Notes: generated by a model not told the origin, from the letters alone. Positions 33,001 through 45,473 are shown, counted from the first letter of the stretch. The stretch is DNA of 64,000 nt from Cytidiella melzeri (GCA_022592445.1 JABYQR010000111.1:1-64000), one strand, 5' to 3'. Translations and numbers: made by a program.

Positions 33001-35494
33001 AGCGCCAGACTGCATCGCCCAAACCTTTTCGCTCAGAGATGGAAGCGAGGGCCTCGGCAGCTGGTGACCACAGCGGACGCAGATTTATCTTCAGCTGCGC
33101 TGAATAGTCGAGTTAAATCCCGCATCGTTGTTTAGAGACACTTGGGATGCTCACCTACTAACCACCGGACGACTATATCCGCGCCGAGTTCATCGCCATC
33201 TTTCAACAAGTGATTGAGCCTGCCGATACGAAGTACGCGTTCTCTGACTCCTTGAACATCCACGCCGATTTCTTCAGCCTGAAGACATCGAGTGACGAGG
33301 TCAAGAACTCCAGTTGAATCCATCGCCAAAGGAGAGGACAATAGACGAAGAACACTGAGGCGTGTGAGGCGAGAGTGTGAGGTGAGGGATGACCTCAGGG
33401 ACTCGTACAGAGAGGCCAATTCAAGCCTTGACTCGCCCTGCTGCGGCCTGCTGACGGTGTGCTTAGATAATATACACGAAACGTCGAGGAATGAGACTCA
33501 CAGTGTACGCGCGAGTTTGGCGAGCCCATCCAGCACGAAGCCATCCCTGACGAAATTGTGGTGCTTCGTCACCCATTCAGAAAGTGTGACGATATCAACC
33601 TTGTCTCTCCATTCTCGGACAGGTGTGCGAGCGAAATATGCCATGCATGCACCAACGGTCCACGCAGAGCTAGGATGGGATACGTCTCCTTGTTGCTCTG
33701 ATCTTAGTATGGCAGCAACTGTATCGCCCAGCTTAGGTACCAGATCTGTCAGAGTGAGCACATGTTGTAACTCGAACGCCTGTTTTGTGTGCACGCTCCA
33801 GTAAGTAAAATGTTGGGGGGATCCTCAAAGAGTGAAATACTCACCTGCTCATCTGCGCCCTCCCACTTTCTGAAACGATCAAAGGCCCACTTCTGTAACC
33901 TTTCTTTCCACCTATCCTCCACACCACTCAGCTTCCCTTCCTTTTGCGCCGCGCTGAGAACCTGAAGAACCAGCATCACTTCCTGATCTCCCTCGAGCAA
34001 ATCCAACGCCCGCTTGACGACATGGGGAAGAGCGATCATCTGCCACCCTCCCCATCCGAGCTCCAAAGTTGCCCCTGTCATCTGTAAAGCAAGCCGCGGA
34101 CGCTCGGCCCATGTGCGCTCGAACACTTTCCTCCCTGGTCCCATCCACAGTGCCATATCTCCGGCCGTGAGGCATGCGACAGAGAGTTTGAGGTGCGAAT
34201 CGTGCAAGTCGTTGGTCAGAGGGATGAGCTGAAGGTGAGTGAGAACGGTAGAGAGATGTTTTGCGTTGATCCGTGAGCCGTTTCGTACGCTACAAGGGAC
34301 AGCTACAATGTTCATAATGCGCCCTAAACATTCGTCGTCGGCTGTATCCCCAGATCCACTTTGTGGTGTTACGCGAGTGAGAAGGTCAACAAGAATATCT
34401 GCAACTGGAGAGAACTGTTCCGCAGTTCTACAATGATGAGTGAGGGCGGTCAAGGTACGGCGGATGACGGTAAAGGAGTCTTTCAGAGCCTCGGAGTTCG
34501 GTGCAGTGGAAAGGTGATAATCCAGAAGAGGTTTGATAATACTCGGTGTCGTCGTATGCAGAGTTTGCGACACGCTCTTCGGTCGCCGTCAGTGTTATCC
34601 TAGATGCAAGCTTCCCGCAACATACCTTGCAAGCACACACAAACACCCACGCCGCTACATCGGCACTTGCGCTTGCGGCAATGGAGGTGACGCATCTCTC
34701 TCTTGCCTCCCTCTTCATTCTCCGAAGAGTGTTTCCCCAAACTTCGGCTACGGCTCGCTGAACCTCCGGGTCGCAGTTGGGCAGAACGTCTGAGAAAGCG
34801 GTCCATGCAGTCTCTACAACGTTACCTGCGGCGTCCATCGGTATCAGGACATACTTGAACAATGCAGTGAAGGTTGGTAGGAGACTGGAGAACGTTTCTG
34901 CAGCTAAGGATCTGGGTAAGAGGCCGAGTAGGTGGGTAAGGATTTGCGGATATGCAGGTGCCAGGGTCGTGCGTAGGTCATGAGTGAGTTTCTGGAGAAG
35001 GCTAGATGACAGTGAGAAGCGACTTTGATAGGGAAGTACTCTTGACGTACTCGAGGAGAGGCTTCAAAGCCTCGTCGTCTGCACCCGCCACGGTTTCCAG
35101 CCATAGGTCAATGATCTCCTTCCAGTGATGCAATAGCAGCGAGATAGAAGCTGACAGGCCACTTGTTTTATTCGCGAAGCGTATGAATGCCGGTGCAAGA
35201 CTCAGTTCTCTCCAGTCTTGGAGAGCCGTGTGGAAGTGGGAATCGGTATCCTAGAGATACTGAGCACAGTTCTACTCGCGCGTATGAGCAATTACTCACG
35301 CCAATATCATCGTCAACTTCTTTCTGCAGCAACGCAGGTACGAGATGGACTTGCTTGAGAGTGTCCTTGTAAGATTGATGCTGCATACATGTTCGTAGTC
35401 AGCTGGTGCTGTATGTATACAGCGGAGAATGACTAGCCTTGAACCTCTTGGCCGGTCTCTCGGGCACAAAGTCTTGAGTCTCGTCGACTTCCAT
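27057..35494 (-). CDS. utp20: U3 snoRNP / 90S pre-ribosome component Utp20
   Basis: Giant HEAT-repeat protein of the small-subunit processome, needed in the nucleolus for 18S rRNA maturation. The minus strand encodes about 2600 residues in roughly a dozen exons. The largest exons are 29256-32744 and 27460-29202. The conserved DRIM block ('DFTPYLGEAFRSFIEPRLPLLN') is clear. So is a region closely matching yeast Utp20 ('EIMVTNQSPQVQELCRGV', 'YPQGKGRLRNN', 'HESGRKSVMELLNAI', 'DDSSKCREMASELI'). The C-terminus is a basic nucleolar tail ('KRKVQRNVVKKESKKRK'). The start was set at the ATG at 35494 because an in-frame stop lies 21 bases upstream. The length agrees with the family (about 2500-2800). 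The first intron appears to use a GC donor. No frame break is visible, so it is probably functional and essential. Confidence 0.93.
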
Positions 35495-36227
35495 GGCCAG
35501 CAACGAGCAGAGTCCCTAGGTCGCGGTCGGTGGCTTCAAGCTTCAAGCTCTGAAAATCTCTGATCGCACGAAGCGGATCCGGACCGAACGCGCGGGCCGA
35601 CGATAAGTCCAGTCCGCGCCGCCAAGGTTTTCGCATTGTGCAAGTCCAAGTCCGGGGACCGGCAGCTACCTCCTCTCCAATGCAACTGTGACATAGCGGA
35701 GGGTGGACCTATCGATGGCCTTTGAATTATCCTTAAAGCTATCTCCCTGAAAAGCTGTGCGCAAATCCCGCTCACACGAGACACCTCTGAAAGATCGTCG
35801 CGTCGAGGTAAGCAGCCTATCTCGGTTTGTGCTCACTCGAAACAGACAGGCTTGAAGCCCAGCAGTAGTATGCATGCTAAGCACTCAGGGCGGCGTCGGA
35901 GAGAAGGAAGCAGCGCTACCAAGTTCCTGTACTTTGGTTTGCAGAAGAACTATGCCAAGCCAGAAACCTCATATGCTCGGTAGCGTAGCAATGGCTATCG
36001 ATAAAAATGCAGGTATGTGTCAACGTACGTGCCTGGCGGTATGAATACGGCTGACTCGGCGTGGGTAGTCATATTTCTGTACAGAGACGACGGTGCTCGG
36101 ACGCACTCCTGACGTCCATATAGTCAGGGTCATCTTACAAGCTGGCTACAAACCGCTCAACCAAGTGCTGTGTTGCGGTCAACATCTTTTCGTCATCTCT
36201 GCATAGTCCCAACGTTCAAAATCAGAC

Positions 36228-36376
36228 ACGGTCGCGGAGCTCCTGCCCCAAGAAGCATATTAGACTGCGGAAATCGCCTCAATCTACAGCTAGCAAATGA
36301 TGGCGTGGAATGTTATGTTTAGGCTGTTCCCCTTGTAACATTCCGTGTCCGATTCCAGCCACAACTCCGCGACCGT
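36228..36376. repeat. MITE-like inverted repeat
   Basis: ACGGTCGCGGAG at 36228-36239 is the exact reverse complement of 36365-36376, with further partial pairing outside (CAGACAC against a GTCTCTG-type flank). A second small hairpin, GGAATGTTA/TAACATTCC, lies inside at 36307-36344. Size and symmetry suggest a small inverted-repeat element or a palindromic regulatory site. Confidence 0.5.
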
Positions 36377-36814
36377 CTCTGCCTTCCCTGTCTCCCTTTG
36401 ACATCTGGAACCGAGACTAGATAAACTCTACTCGCCTAACCTGCTGGGATCCTTACAGACCCTGTTCAGTTGGTTCGTTGCTCACTGCGTCCAGCGCATT
36501 CCAAAGACTACGGTCGCCGAAATTCGCGTCTCTCTGACGAAGCAACATATCAAGTCGAGCACATGGAACAGAGGTATGTGTCCAAATTTTGCTCAGCGCG
36601 CCCGCTACGCACACTGAATACGCGCAACTCCGTACAACCCACTAGACGGCAGACGAGTTGCCGTGACGTTCGCTAAGCTTGACTGGAGTGCGTGCGTCGC
36701 TCTGACGTCTGACACTCTTCTCAAGTCGGGGGCCGGGAAATCATGCCGCCCGATAAATTTCCAGGTGAAGATATGCTTCGCTCAAGCGATACGACGCTCC
36801 GAGTCCTACTCGCA

Positions 36815-36820
36815 TATATA
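36815..36820 (+). promoter_or_regulatory. TATA box of first DUF6534 gene
   Basis: TATATA in CGCATATATAGAGAGAG, about 62 bp before the start codon at 36882. This is a plausible TATA position for a fungal gene with a short 5' leader. Confidence 0.5.
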
Positions 36821-36881
36821 GAGAGAGAGCTGGTCGCCAACCCGAGCTCCCTCTTCACCATCGAGCTTGTCGAACTTTGAC

Positions 36882-38635
36882 ATGGGTGCCTACGATCTAA
36901 CCCTCGGTACGTCTATACATCACTCGCGCCAGCAGCATAAAGCTCACCGTTAAGATAGGTCCGTTGTTGGCTGGTATTCTATGTACGTGCGATGCGTCGA
37001 GACGTTGCCTCACTTCGTGCTGATTTCCATGAACGCCTCAGTTAACACGTTCTTGTACGGGCTTGTCGTATATCAATTCGCCACATACTACAAAACCAGT
37101 GAGTTGTGTACCTTTCAATAGCGAACTGCTCTGACCCATCGTCATCACGACAGAATTCAATGATCCGCCAGCCATCAAGTGCGTACAGTCACGGTATCTC
37201 AGCTACGAGGATGCCTAACTCATGGAGCGACTAGATGTATGATCTTTTTTCTGTTCTCGTTAGACACAGTGCATAGCATTGCGTGAGTGTTACGTGAGGT
37301 ACACCGTGTACGTCTTTATTGACCTTTCGGAACCACAGCGTCATGTGGATGTTGTGGCAGTATTGGTGAGTTCAACCTTGATCGAAACGCCATTTGCTTG
37401 CCTCCTGACCTCTTGTTGCCAGCGTCGCAGGCTATGGCGAACCTTCGACTCTAGCCGGTGAGTATCGAAATCGATGCGGCGGAGAACTACAATTGATGCT
37501 TAATACGCAGTTGTACTCTGGCCGTACACGCTCACACCCATCGCCACGGGTTTAGCATCTATGGTCACCCAGATCTTCTTGGGATGGCGGTACGTGTTCA
37601 TCTGCGTTCACCAATCACTTGCGAATATCTGACCTGTTTCGGTCTGTAGTATCTACCGCTTCTCACACAGCAAGGCGCTGTTCGCGCTCGTACTCGCTCT
37701 GTCGGTCTCATCGTGCATATGCGGCTTCATTTGTGGCATCAGAGCATGGATCATCAAGATGTCAGTCCCCGTCAGTTTCTGCATCTCATGTTACAACATA
37801 CCTAACTCTGCTACACCGCAGCTCTGCCAATCTGAGTGTCTTGACCGGGATAGTCACTGTGTGGTTGGTCTTGCAGGTCGTTGCTGATACGTTCGTTACT
37901 GGTACGTCTGCAATCAACAATATTCACTACGACATGACAAGCTGACGGCTTTGTATGACACAAGGTACCCTCGGATTCCTCTTGGCCCGATTTCGGACTG
38001 GCAGCCAGAGAACAGACACGGTCATCAACAGGCTCATCCGCGGCGCTGTGCAGACAGGACTGTTCGCCGTTCTTTTCGCGCTGGGCGACCTGATCGCTTT
38101 CGTCAAGTGGCCCGGCACCAATTTCTACGGCATGTTCGCTATCCCTATCGGACGGATATACACCATCGTGAGTTCTCCCGATTTCTCTCCTACGCGCATG
38201 GTATTCAACCCCCGTCTTTGTATCTGTGTCTGATGAAAAGACGTTGCTCGACACCCTTCTCACCCGACAAGAACTCAGGCAGCAGCTCAGCGCCACGATC
38301 GACGTCGACGCCATCGTAAGTCAATACTCCCACTGTCCAAATCTAACATCTCCATCTACATCTTCTCTCAACCGCCCCCCCCCCTTCCCACATCACTGAC
38401 GCGCTTCCTCCGTCGTCAACAGGGAGCAATTCCGAGCCTAGTACAGTTTGCGGAAGGCCTCAGTGGGAACACGACTCGGACGACGGCGTCCTCCGCCGCT
38501 CAAGTCCCGCTAGGCGATATATCTGTACACAAGGAGGTTGTCGTTTGTAGGGACGCCGCCGGTCGTCGCGCAGGGCCAGAGTCACGGTCTCGTGAGTTTG
38601 GGAGCGTTTCGAAACGACCGGATAGCTCGTTTTGA
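36882..38635 (+). CDS. DUF6534 seven-transmembrane protein, copy 1
   Basis: A multi-exon gene with many small exons separated by ~50-nt introns, coding for about 330 residues. It starts 'MGAYDLTLG', then 'GPLLAGIL' and 'YGLVVYQFATYYKT', typical of the agaricomycete DUF6534 membrane family. Further helices are readable at 'MIFFLFSLDTVHSIA', 'MWMLWQYW', 'ATGLASMVTQIFLGWR', 'ALFALVLALSVSSCI' and 'LTGIVTVWLVLQVVADTF'. The loop 'RTDTVINRLIRGAVQTGLFAVL' is followed by 'DLIAFVKWPGTNFYGMFAIP', a hallmark region. The cytoplasmic tail has 'VPLGDISVHKEVVV' and ends at TGA 38635. The molecular function of the family is unknown. A paralogue in the same orientation follows 1.3 kb downstream. Confidence 0.85.
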
Positions 38636-39976
38636 ACCTTTTTCTTTTGCGACTGTTGAGATGTTCGCGTTTTGCGCGCTCTTACGTTCTTTGTTTTGCG
38701 CTGCAGTATGGTACGGTCGTTACTGTTTTATCTTATAACTCTGTTGTGTCGAACTTGCGTTCATACGACAGTTGTTTTTTTGGGTCCTACGCGGTCGTGA
38801 TGGTAAACCTCGCAGCGCACGTAGGGATTGGTGACGTCGCGGACTGCTGTCCGACGACCAACTATAAGTAATCAGCGCCAACTGACGACTTTTGAAGGAG
38901 GAGTGCCATGTCTCAATCGTTCTCAAGTTCTAGAAGTTACAGTATCAAAATAAGTATTCAGTAGTGCACCGGTACCACGCTTGCCGTGCCAACATGGCGA
39001 CTAACTCATAGACATACTGTATCGCGCTACCTCAACTCAAGTCGCGCAGAGAATTCGACGACTACGACTCCGACTCGTTCATCTGTATGCTATGATGAGG
39101 AGACGGTTTGAGCGAAGGTGTGCCCTAGGTTATCGGGTAGGACGTTCCTCGCGCTCAAAATCTTACTCACCACGAGTGGCCATGGACACCCTAGTCGGGC
39201 TTCTTATATACAGAAACATATGACTCGGTTGTGCTGCAGAGTCAAGAGAACTTAACCTACCCTGCCTGCTTGTACGCGCGCACTCCTTCGAGCTTTCCTT
39301 CGGGAACTCCTTAGTCAGGGTCATCACTCTGGCGTAGCGACGCTGCTAAGTCACGGTATGGGCGAAACATAATTTTTTTAGGGTCATCATGCATGTTGAA
39401 GGCAAGTGATCTATCTACTGCACCACCACCACCACCACCATTCGTATGTATGTCCTGCTGAACCCTCCTGGTGGAGATCGCCGACCGCTCGTTCACTCAG
39501 TACATACCGAAAACAACGGCCACAACACCGCGGAGCTTTAAGCGCATGCTGTATGTAGATTCCAATTGCAACTAGTAGATTCGTATCTTTTTGTAAAGGC
39601 AAAACTATCACCCGCAAGTTGAGGTCTTCGTCGTTCTGAGCAACGTCCGTCCGTCGTTCAGAACTGAATCCATAATAATCATACAGAAGACTGTAGAAAG
39701 CAGGGCCAGACGACGGGACGTGCACGTTGCCGTGGGCTAGACCAAACTGACGTCGTTCTCGTGTCTCAACCAGATCTGAACCAGGAGATGGTAGTCTCGA
39801 TAAATTATCGGGTGACTGACGGTTCAGGTCCCCCAAAATCTCAGGTCTGCTTCGCCTTAAGCGATGCGGGGTTCAGACCAAACCCTCCCATATATATATA
39901 TATATGAAATACTTTTTGTCGCCGCCCTGCGACTCGGAGGCCGCTCTCTTCACCGTCGAGCTCAAGCAAAACAGCC
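38636..39976. other. Intergenic region between the DUF6534 paralogues
   Basis: No convincing gene. It includes a (CCA/ACC)n run at about 39420-39440 that reads as poly-Trp/His/Thr in chance frames, and an A/T-rich upstream region of the second paralogue. Confidence 0.5.
39891..39905 (+). promoter_or_regulatory. TATA-like (TA)n upstream of DUF6534 copy 2
   Basis: A run of TA dinucleotides about 75 bp before the start codon at 39977, in the position equivalent to the TATATA of copy 1. It is probably the TATA element. Confidence 0.5.
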
Positions 39977-41727
39977 ATGGAAGCCATCGATGTCAACCTG
40001 ATCCTTGGTACGTTCGAGTCCCTCTCAGCCTGCATCGACTGCGCCTAACTCAACTATTGCCATCGTATACGTACGTACAGGTCCACTGCTGGTCGGCATT
40101 TTGTGTACGTCCATCGCCCATGAGCCGTCGTTTTTCTCACTCAAAGGTCGATCGTCGGCCAGTTAATACCTACCTCTACGGCCTTGTCACATATCAGTTC
40201 GCGGCATACTACAAAACCAGTGAGTTGGTTTACCTTCTAAGCATCGAGCTACTTCTGATTTGTCGCGACCTTGACAGACTTCAATGACCCGCTAGCTATC
40301 AAGTGCGTGCGGGATTCCAGCTACGGGGACGCCTCACTAATCCAAGGTCTAGGTTTATGGTTTTATTTCTGTTCTTATTGGACACAGTGCATAGCGCAGC
40401 GTGAGTGGACAACGTTGTTGCCGTCCTTTTCTGACCGCCGACATCTAGTGTTATGTGGATGCTGTGGGTGTATTGGTACGTTGCATTTTCATGGAAATCG
40501 GTCTAGCTCGTTCACAACCTGTTGTCGCCAGCGTTGCGGGCTATGGCGACCCTTCAACTCTAGCCAGTGAGTGCTGAAGCTGATACGTCCGAAAAAACCT
40601 GATCTTAACGTTCAATACGCAGTTGCGCCCTGGCCGTATACGTTCACACCCATCGCCACAGCTCTAGCGTCGATGGTTACGCAGGTATTTTTAGGATGGC
40701 GGTATGTGCACACTTCTGTCGTAAGTCGTCGGTCTCAAGTAATGTCCTGCATCCCGTAGCATCTACCGTTTCTCACGGAGCAGAGTACTATTTGCACTCG
40801 TGATATGTCTCTCTGTCACCGCGTGCGTGCTCGGTGTTGTATGTGGCACCAGAGCTTGGATCATCAAATAGTAAGTACCACGTCAAAGCTCCAGCATGGT
40901 GTTATTCCGAGTTCTGACTCCGTTCAAACGTATCGCAGCGTCGCCAAAGTGTATGTCCTGACCAACTTGGTGACTGCATGGTTGGTCCTACAGGTCACCG
41001 CTGATCTCTTCGTGACTGGTACGGTCTATAACAGCTCCAAAATATGAGAATACCCCGCTTCACGCTCACACGCTCCATCTCAAGGGACCCTTGGATACCT
41101 CTTAGCCCGGTCTCGAACTGGTTTCCAAAAAACAGACACGGTCATAAACCGGCTCATCCGAGGAGCCGTACAGACGGGACTGTTCGCTGTCGTGTTCTCG
41201 CTGGGTGACCTGATTGGCTTCACCATCTGGCCCAACACCAATTTCTACGGCATGTTCGCTATTCCTATCGGTCGTATCTACACGAATGTGGGTCTACTCT
41301 ATCCTTGAATCATATTTGTCATTGATATACATGACACCTCAAAGACTCTCCTCGACACCCTTCTCACCCGCCTGGATCTCAGACAACAGCTGAACGAAAC
41401 TATCAACGTGGACGCCACCGTAAGCATCATCTTCCCTTCCCCATCCATCCTTCCCTGACTTTCCTCTTTTTTCTTCTTTTTCTGTTTCTTTTTCTGTTGT
41501 TTTGGTCGCCATAGGGAGCAGCACCAAGCCTCTTACAATTCGCAGAAAACCACCACGGCAACACGACGGCCCACCACTCCACTCACATCCCCCTAGGCGA
41601 CATCTCTGTCCGAAAAGAAGTCGTCGTCTTCAGGGACGTCGGAGGACATGATCATTCGGGGTCAGTCGTCTCTGGCGAGATGGCCAACGATTCAGACGTC
41701 AAACGCTCGTCCATGTCTGATGTTTAA
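39977..41727 (+). CDS. DUF6534 seven-transmembrane protein, copy 2
   Basis: The exon order matches copy 1. It starts 'MEAIDVNLILG', then 'GPLLVGIL', 'YGLVTYQFAAYYKT' and 'NDPLAIK'. Next come the helices around 'VLTNLVTAWLVLQVTADLFVTG', then 'DTVINRLIRGAVQTGLF' and 'FTIWPNTNFYGMFAIPIGR'. The tail keeps 'IPLGDISVRKEVVV' but differs after it, ending Asp-Val-stop at 41727. The first copy's exon boundaries and intron positions are reproduced. The two are therefore products of a tandem duplication, with coding sequence conserved and introns and tails diverged. It is probably a plasma- or endomembrane protein of unknown function. Confidence 0.85.
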
Positions 41728-42296
41728 GAAACATGTTTTTTTGCATCTTGTTTTCTAGTTTGCAGTGTCAGAGGAAAGAAGAATTACACACACAAAAGCC
41801 GTTTTTCGAAATCAGCATATGCATATGCATGTGCATTTGTTTTTGGTTTTTGGTTTTTTAGCCGTTGAGCGGCTTGTGATAGAGTTAACGTTCTGCTTCA
41901 ACATGTGCACCCCACGCCCACCCACCTCACATTCTTTTCTTCTTCTTTCTTCGCAATGCATAGCTTACGTTCATTTCAAAGCTTACACACGCTGCTTTGC
42001 CGTGAACTCGGAAGAGTGTTTGCACCATGAATGATTCAGATGCGAGACAACGCCGCTCGCGACGACGTGCGATAGTTTACACGGACCTGAGCTAGAAAGA
42101 GTTCCGGATCCCAACAGCGCGTCTGAATCTCGCGAAAGGCTAACTTTCTATGCTTTAGAGCGAATACCAAAGCTTGACCTTGTTGCTGGTTCCCAATGCC
42201 CATTTAAGTACAGACCACGGACGTCCAACGTTCAACCTTCGAATATCGCAGTACTTACAGTAACACAACTCGGACCCGTTACTTGTTATCCTCTTT
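41728..42296. other. Convergent 3' region, no gene
   Basis: It lies between the stop of DUF6534 copy 2 and the stop of the minus-strand NmrA-like gene. It contains T-rich stretches and ATGCATATGCATATGCA-type alternating words (about 41815-41835), but no coding signal. Confidence 0.5.
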
Positions 42297-43795
42297 TCAC
42301 ACCGAAGAAGACCCGTCTGCTGTCTGCGCCTCCGACACGGTCCATCCCATATCCTCAAGATGGGCATCGATAGCATCAGGTAGACTTTCCAGCAGCGAGA
42401 CCTTGTCGCTCCAAACAGGCTTCCAACCCATACGTGCGAGACGGTCGGCCTTGCCGTACATATTCCCGCCTAGTAACGACCAGCCGTCTAAGCAACGAAA
42501 AAACACTCCAACTCAACGACGCGTATATTATGAAGAAGAAGAGGGAGCAAAAAAACATGACGTACAGTGACCTAGGGGCTCGACGACTTTGTCGGGCATC
42601 GCCTTGGCCCCTGGCTCCTTGATCAGACCCTTTTCGTACAGATGCTATGCAAAAAATTCTCAATTTCAGTCAAGGCAAGGAAAGTGTGAGTTGAGTTGTG
42701 CTCACGTCTCCCATCTTCCGAGCCCATTCACCGTACGTGATCGTAGTGTCAGAAGCAGCAAAGTCTGGAGAGGAAGATCAGGCCCGGGATATCGTTTATG
42801 GGAGAGGGGGATAGTGAACTTACACAAGCCCTCTGCGCCTTCGTCCGCTGTGCCCTCAAGGGCTTTCTTCAACACGAACATGCAAATGTCGGCCATGTCC
42901 CGGATGTGAATCGTGTGCTGTCCGTTGAGCCCGGCACCCCATGTTCCGGCGTACCCAATGGACTTTGCATACTGCAAGAAGATCCGCAGCCACAAGGTTG
43001 TTCTCTGGACGCCTAATATTCGCGGTCAACGGTGAAAGTCATGGTCTACCACGCGTGAAGGAACACACCTCGTCCTGTTCCATAGATCTGGGAAGGGTAG
43101 ATTATAATGGTTCGTACTGGGTTCTCCTTGCGCGTTCCAGCAGCGACAATCTGGCAGGAAGGTCAGTATCCGTATGTTCGACGACGCCGCGCAAATCGGA
43201 CGCACGGGTATGTCGGACGGAAGGTGTGTGTTCGTCTGATCACACCTGGAAGAGGTCTTAGTACAACGGGCATGCGAAAAAAAAGAGAGAGAGACAGACG
43301 TGCTCTTTGAGATCGAGACCGATATCAGACCAAATCTTGTCGCTCACGGGACCCTGACCGCGAGCGTTGTCGCTGATGATCCCACAACCTGAGACATGAA
43401 TATACAACGGCGGATTTCCGGGTCTCGTGGCGGAACTCTTCTCAAGGCCGTTCAACGTCGCTATAAAAACTCACGTAAGACCCACTGCAAGCATTTGCCC
43501 ATGTTTGCTTTGCGTATAGCTCACCTTTGACACTAGGCAAGTGGTCAGAGCTGGCCATGTTGATGACGATGTCTGCCTTGCCGGCTGCCTCTGAAATGAC
43601 AGCCTCGTCATCCAAACCTCCCTCTGTCACCGTCAAGTTCGGGTGAAGACCATGAAGGGTCGCCTTGCGAGCGTCGGTGGCGTTTCGGAGGAGTGCATTC
43701 ACAGGATAGGTGGGGTATTCTTCCGCAAGTAGGATGAGAAACTCAGAGCCCAAGTAGCCTGTCGCACCAAGTAAGAAAATGGAGGGAGACGACAT
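42297..43795 (-). CDS. NAD(P)-binding Rossmann-fold protein (NmrA/epimerase-like)
   Basis: Starts at 43795 with 'MSSPSIFLLGATGYLGSEFL', a Rossmann fold with the Gly-x-x-Gly-x-x-Gly dinucleotide loop. This is followed by 'NALLRNATDARKATL' and an Asp-rich second strand ('GLDDEAVISEAAGKADIVIN'). About six introns interrupt the gene. Later exons carry 'YAGTWGAGLNGQHTIHIRDM' and a C-terminal 'RMGWKPVWSDKVSLLESLP'. These suit the extended/atypical short-chain reductase class seen in many fungal proteins, in which NAD(P) is bound for either catalysis or redox sensing. The substrate cannot be read from the sequence, and the classical Tyr-x3-Lys pair was not located with confidence. It is divergent from the CFEM gene, 0.9 kb away. 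Confidence 0.75.
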
Positions 43796-44702
43796 ATTCT
43801 CTTCGAGTGAGGGTAGCAGATAGGAGATTATTTGAACCTAAAACACTCGATGCTGTGTATCGCTTCTTTATATGCTGTCGTAAGTAATCGATAGTGGTTA
43901 GGATTCTGCCTACTAATTCAAGTTTAGTGCGTACTTACTGACGACGGGCTTAATGCGACGTGGAAAATAGTCCTCAGCGTCACCTTGATCTTGATGGATT
44001 GCGAGAGCCCCCTGATTTCCTGAGCAAATCAATACTGCATACGTTCACTTCTTGGTTATTACGACGGTGTATTCGAGTCTACTCTGGCTTGCGGGGCGTA
44101 CACGAAGGCCTGCAGCTGCGACGACAGCCGCCTTGTATGTCAATGCGTTGCTCGCCTGGTGTCGATGGATCGAGTATTTAGTCCACATACGTACCTGGGT
44201 GCAGACGTCTAGACAACCTTCAAGCTTGCGTCCTGTACTAAACACAGTCTCTGTTGTCAAATTACGACGAGTGTAGGGCCAAAAAAGACGGGGCTTGCGC
44301 CTTGGCTCACCCACCCTGGCCATGGGACTGTGAAGCCAAAATCCGACGTTGTGTTCAAGTTGCTAAGTGCATACAGTGCAAGTAAGACTGTCCTCCACTC
44401 TGTTTATAGAGAAGTTGACCAATTCATCCAATAATTTCGGCTTTTCGGTTTGAGGAGTAGGTATAGCATATTCAAAGGATATATTGCGAAGACGTAGGAT
44501 GAGTGCAAGTTGCTGCAGCTGGAGCACCTTGCAATTGAATGTAACGTTGAACTCACAAATTAAGCGCCTTTCTCTTGCACCCAACCTCCATCGTCAGCAC
44601 AAGCCTGGCTGTACACGTTCTTTAACCTTGCCTGAGACACAACCGCGTAGTGCTGTTCTGACCGTTTCGACTCGCCGATTGGGGCAGTAGCAACGACCCA
44701 AG
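43796..44702. other. Divergent intergenic region NmrA-like / CFEM gene
   Basis: Upstream region of both neighbours. A minus-strand frame at 44045-44323 is open for 92 codons and could be spliced with a 39-nt intron, but it has no recognisable family. I leave it unannotated. Confidence 0.4.
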
Positions 44703-45473
44703 ATGTTCTCTTTACCAATCCCTCTCCTACTACTCCTTTGGCCCACTGTGGCAGTCTTCGCGACGTCGACGCTACAGTCCTCCCCGTTTTCAAGCCCTAT
44801 CTCAGCTAGCCCCTCTGCCTCCAGCACGAGCTTCTCAGGGAGTGTTACAGCTACCAGTAGCTCGTCAGCCGCGCCCTCCAGCAGCACTACGTCCTTTCCT
44901 GACCTAGGCAACTATTCACCGTGTGGTAAGCACCGCTGCCAACCGCATAGTATCGAGCTCAATCTGAACGATTTGGCAGTGTCAAACTGTCTAGATCTCT
45001 CCATCTCACAGTTGGGGTGTAATAGCATCGTGGATGTCGACTGCTACTGTCATAAGTGAGTACTTTACCATTCTGCACGTCGCGTCAGATCTGACGGGGA
45101 CCGTTCCAGCGCAACTCGTTTCGTCCACGATATACTTACCTGTGTGACACCCCAATGCAACGGCGACCTTGCATCTGCTGAAAACGTGACTCAGCTGTTT
45201 TGCAACATTGCGAGTCCAAACGTTTCCCTCTCATACCCTCCTCTGCCGTCTACATCCACTGCATCCTCTACCGTCCTCTCGGGATCTTCGCTCCCCTCAT
45301 CCTCGCAACCTTCTCAGTCCTCAAGCTTGTCATCGAGTACCAGTCCACCTTCTGCATCCGCCAGTGCAAGTCAAACCAGCGGATCGACGCACCCGACGAG
45401 AGGTTCTCCGACGGCGATGCTTGCTTTGGCAGCTTGCTTTGTAGCTGCAACTACATTCATATTAGATTCCTAG
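44703..45473 (+). CDS. CFEM-type cysteine-rich secreted protein, probably GPI-anchored
   Basis: Two exons (44703-45055 and 45110-45473) give 238 residues. Residues 1-20 are a signal peptide ('MFSLPIPLLLLLWPTVAVFA'). A Ser/Thr/Pro-rich stretch follows, then a Cys-rich domain with nine cysteines. The core 'CLDLSISQLGC ... DVDCYC ... CVTPQC ... LFC' matches the fungal CFEM spacing, including the Asp-x2-Cys-x-Cys. A second Ser/Thr-rich region, likely O-glycosylated, leads to a hydrophobic C-terminus ('AMLALAACFVAATTFILDS') typical of GPI attachment. CFEM proteins sit at the cell wall or plasma membrane, and some bind haem. Here the axial Asp appears present, but haem binding is inference. Confidence 0.82.

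Larger units (their letters stand above)
35495..36881. other. Divergent intergenic region utp20 / DUF6534 gene
   Basis: No gene is supported. It contains the shared upstream sequences of utp20 (left) and the first DUF6534 gene (right), and an inverted repeat at 36228-36376. Confidence 0.5.

Noticed and set aside
44045..44323. Minus-strand gene of 92 codons (optionally with a 39-nt intron)
   Set aside because: No family resemblance, the intron is too short, and the position is in a divergent promoter region.
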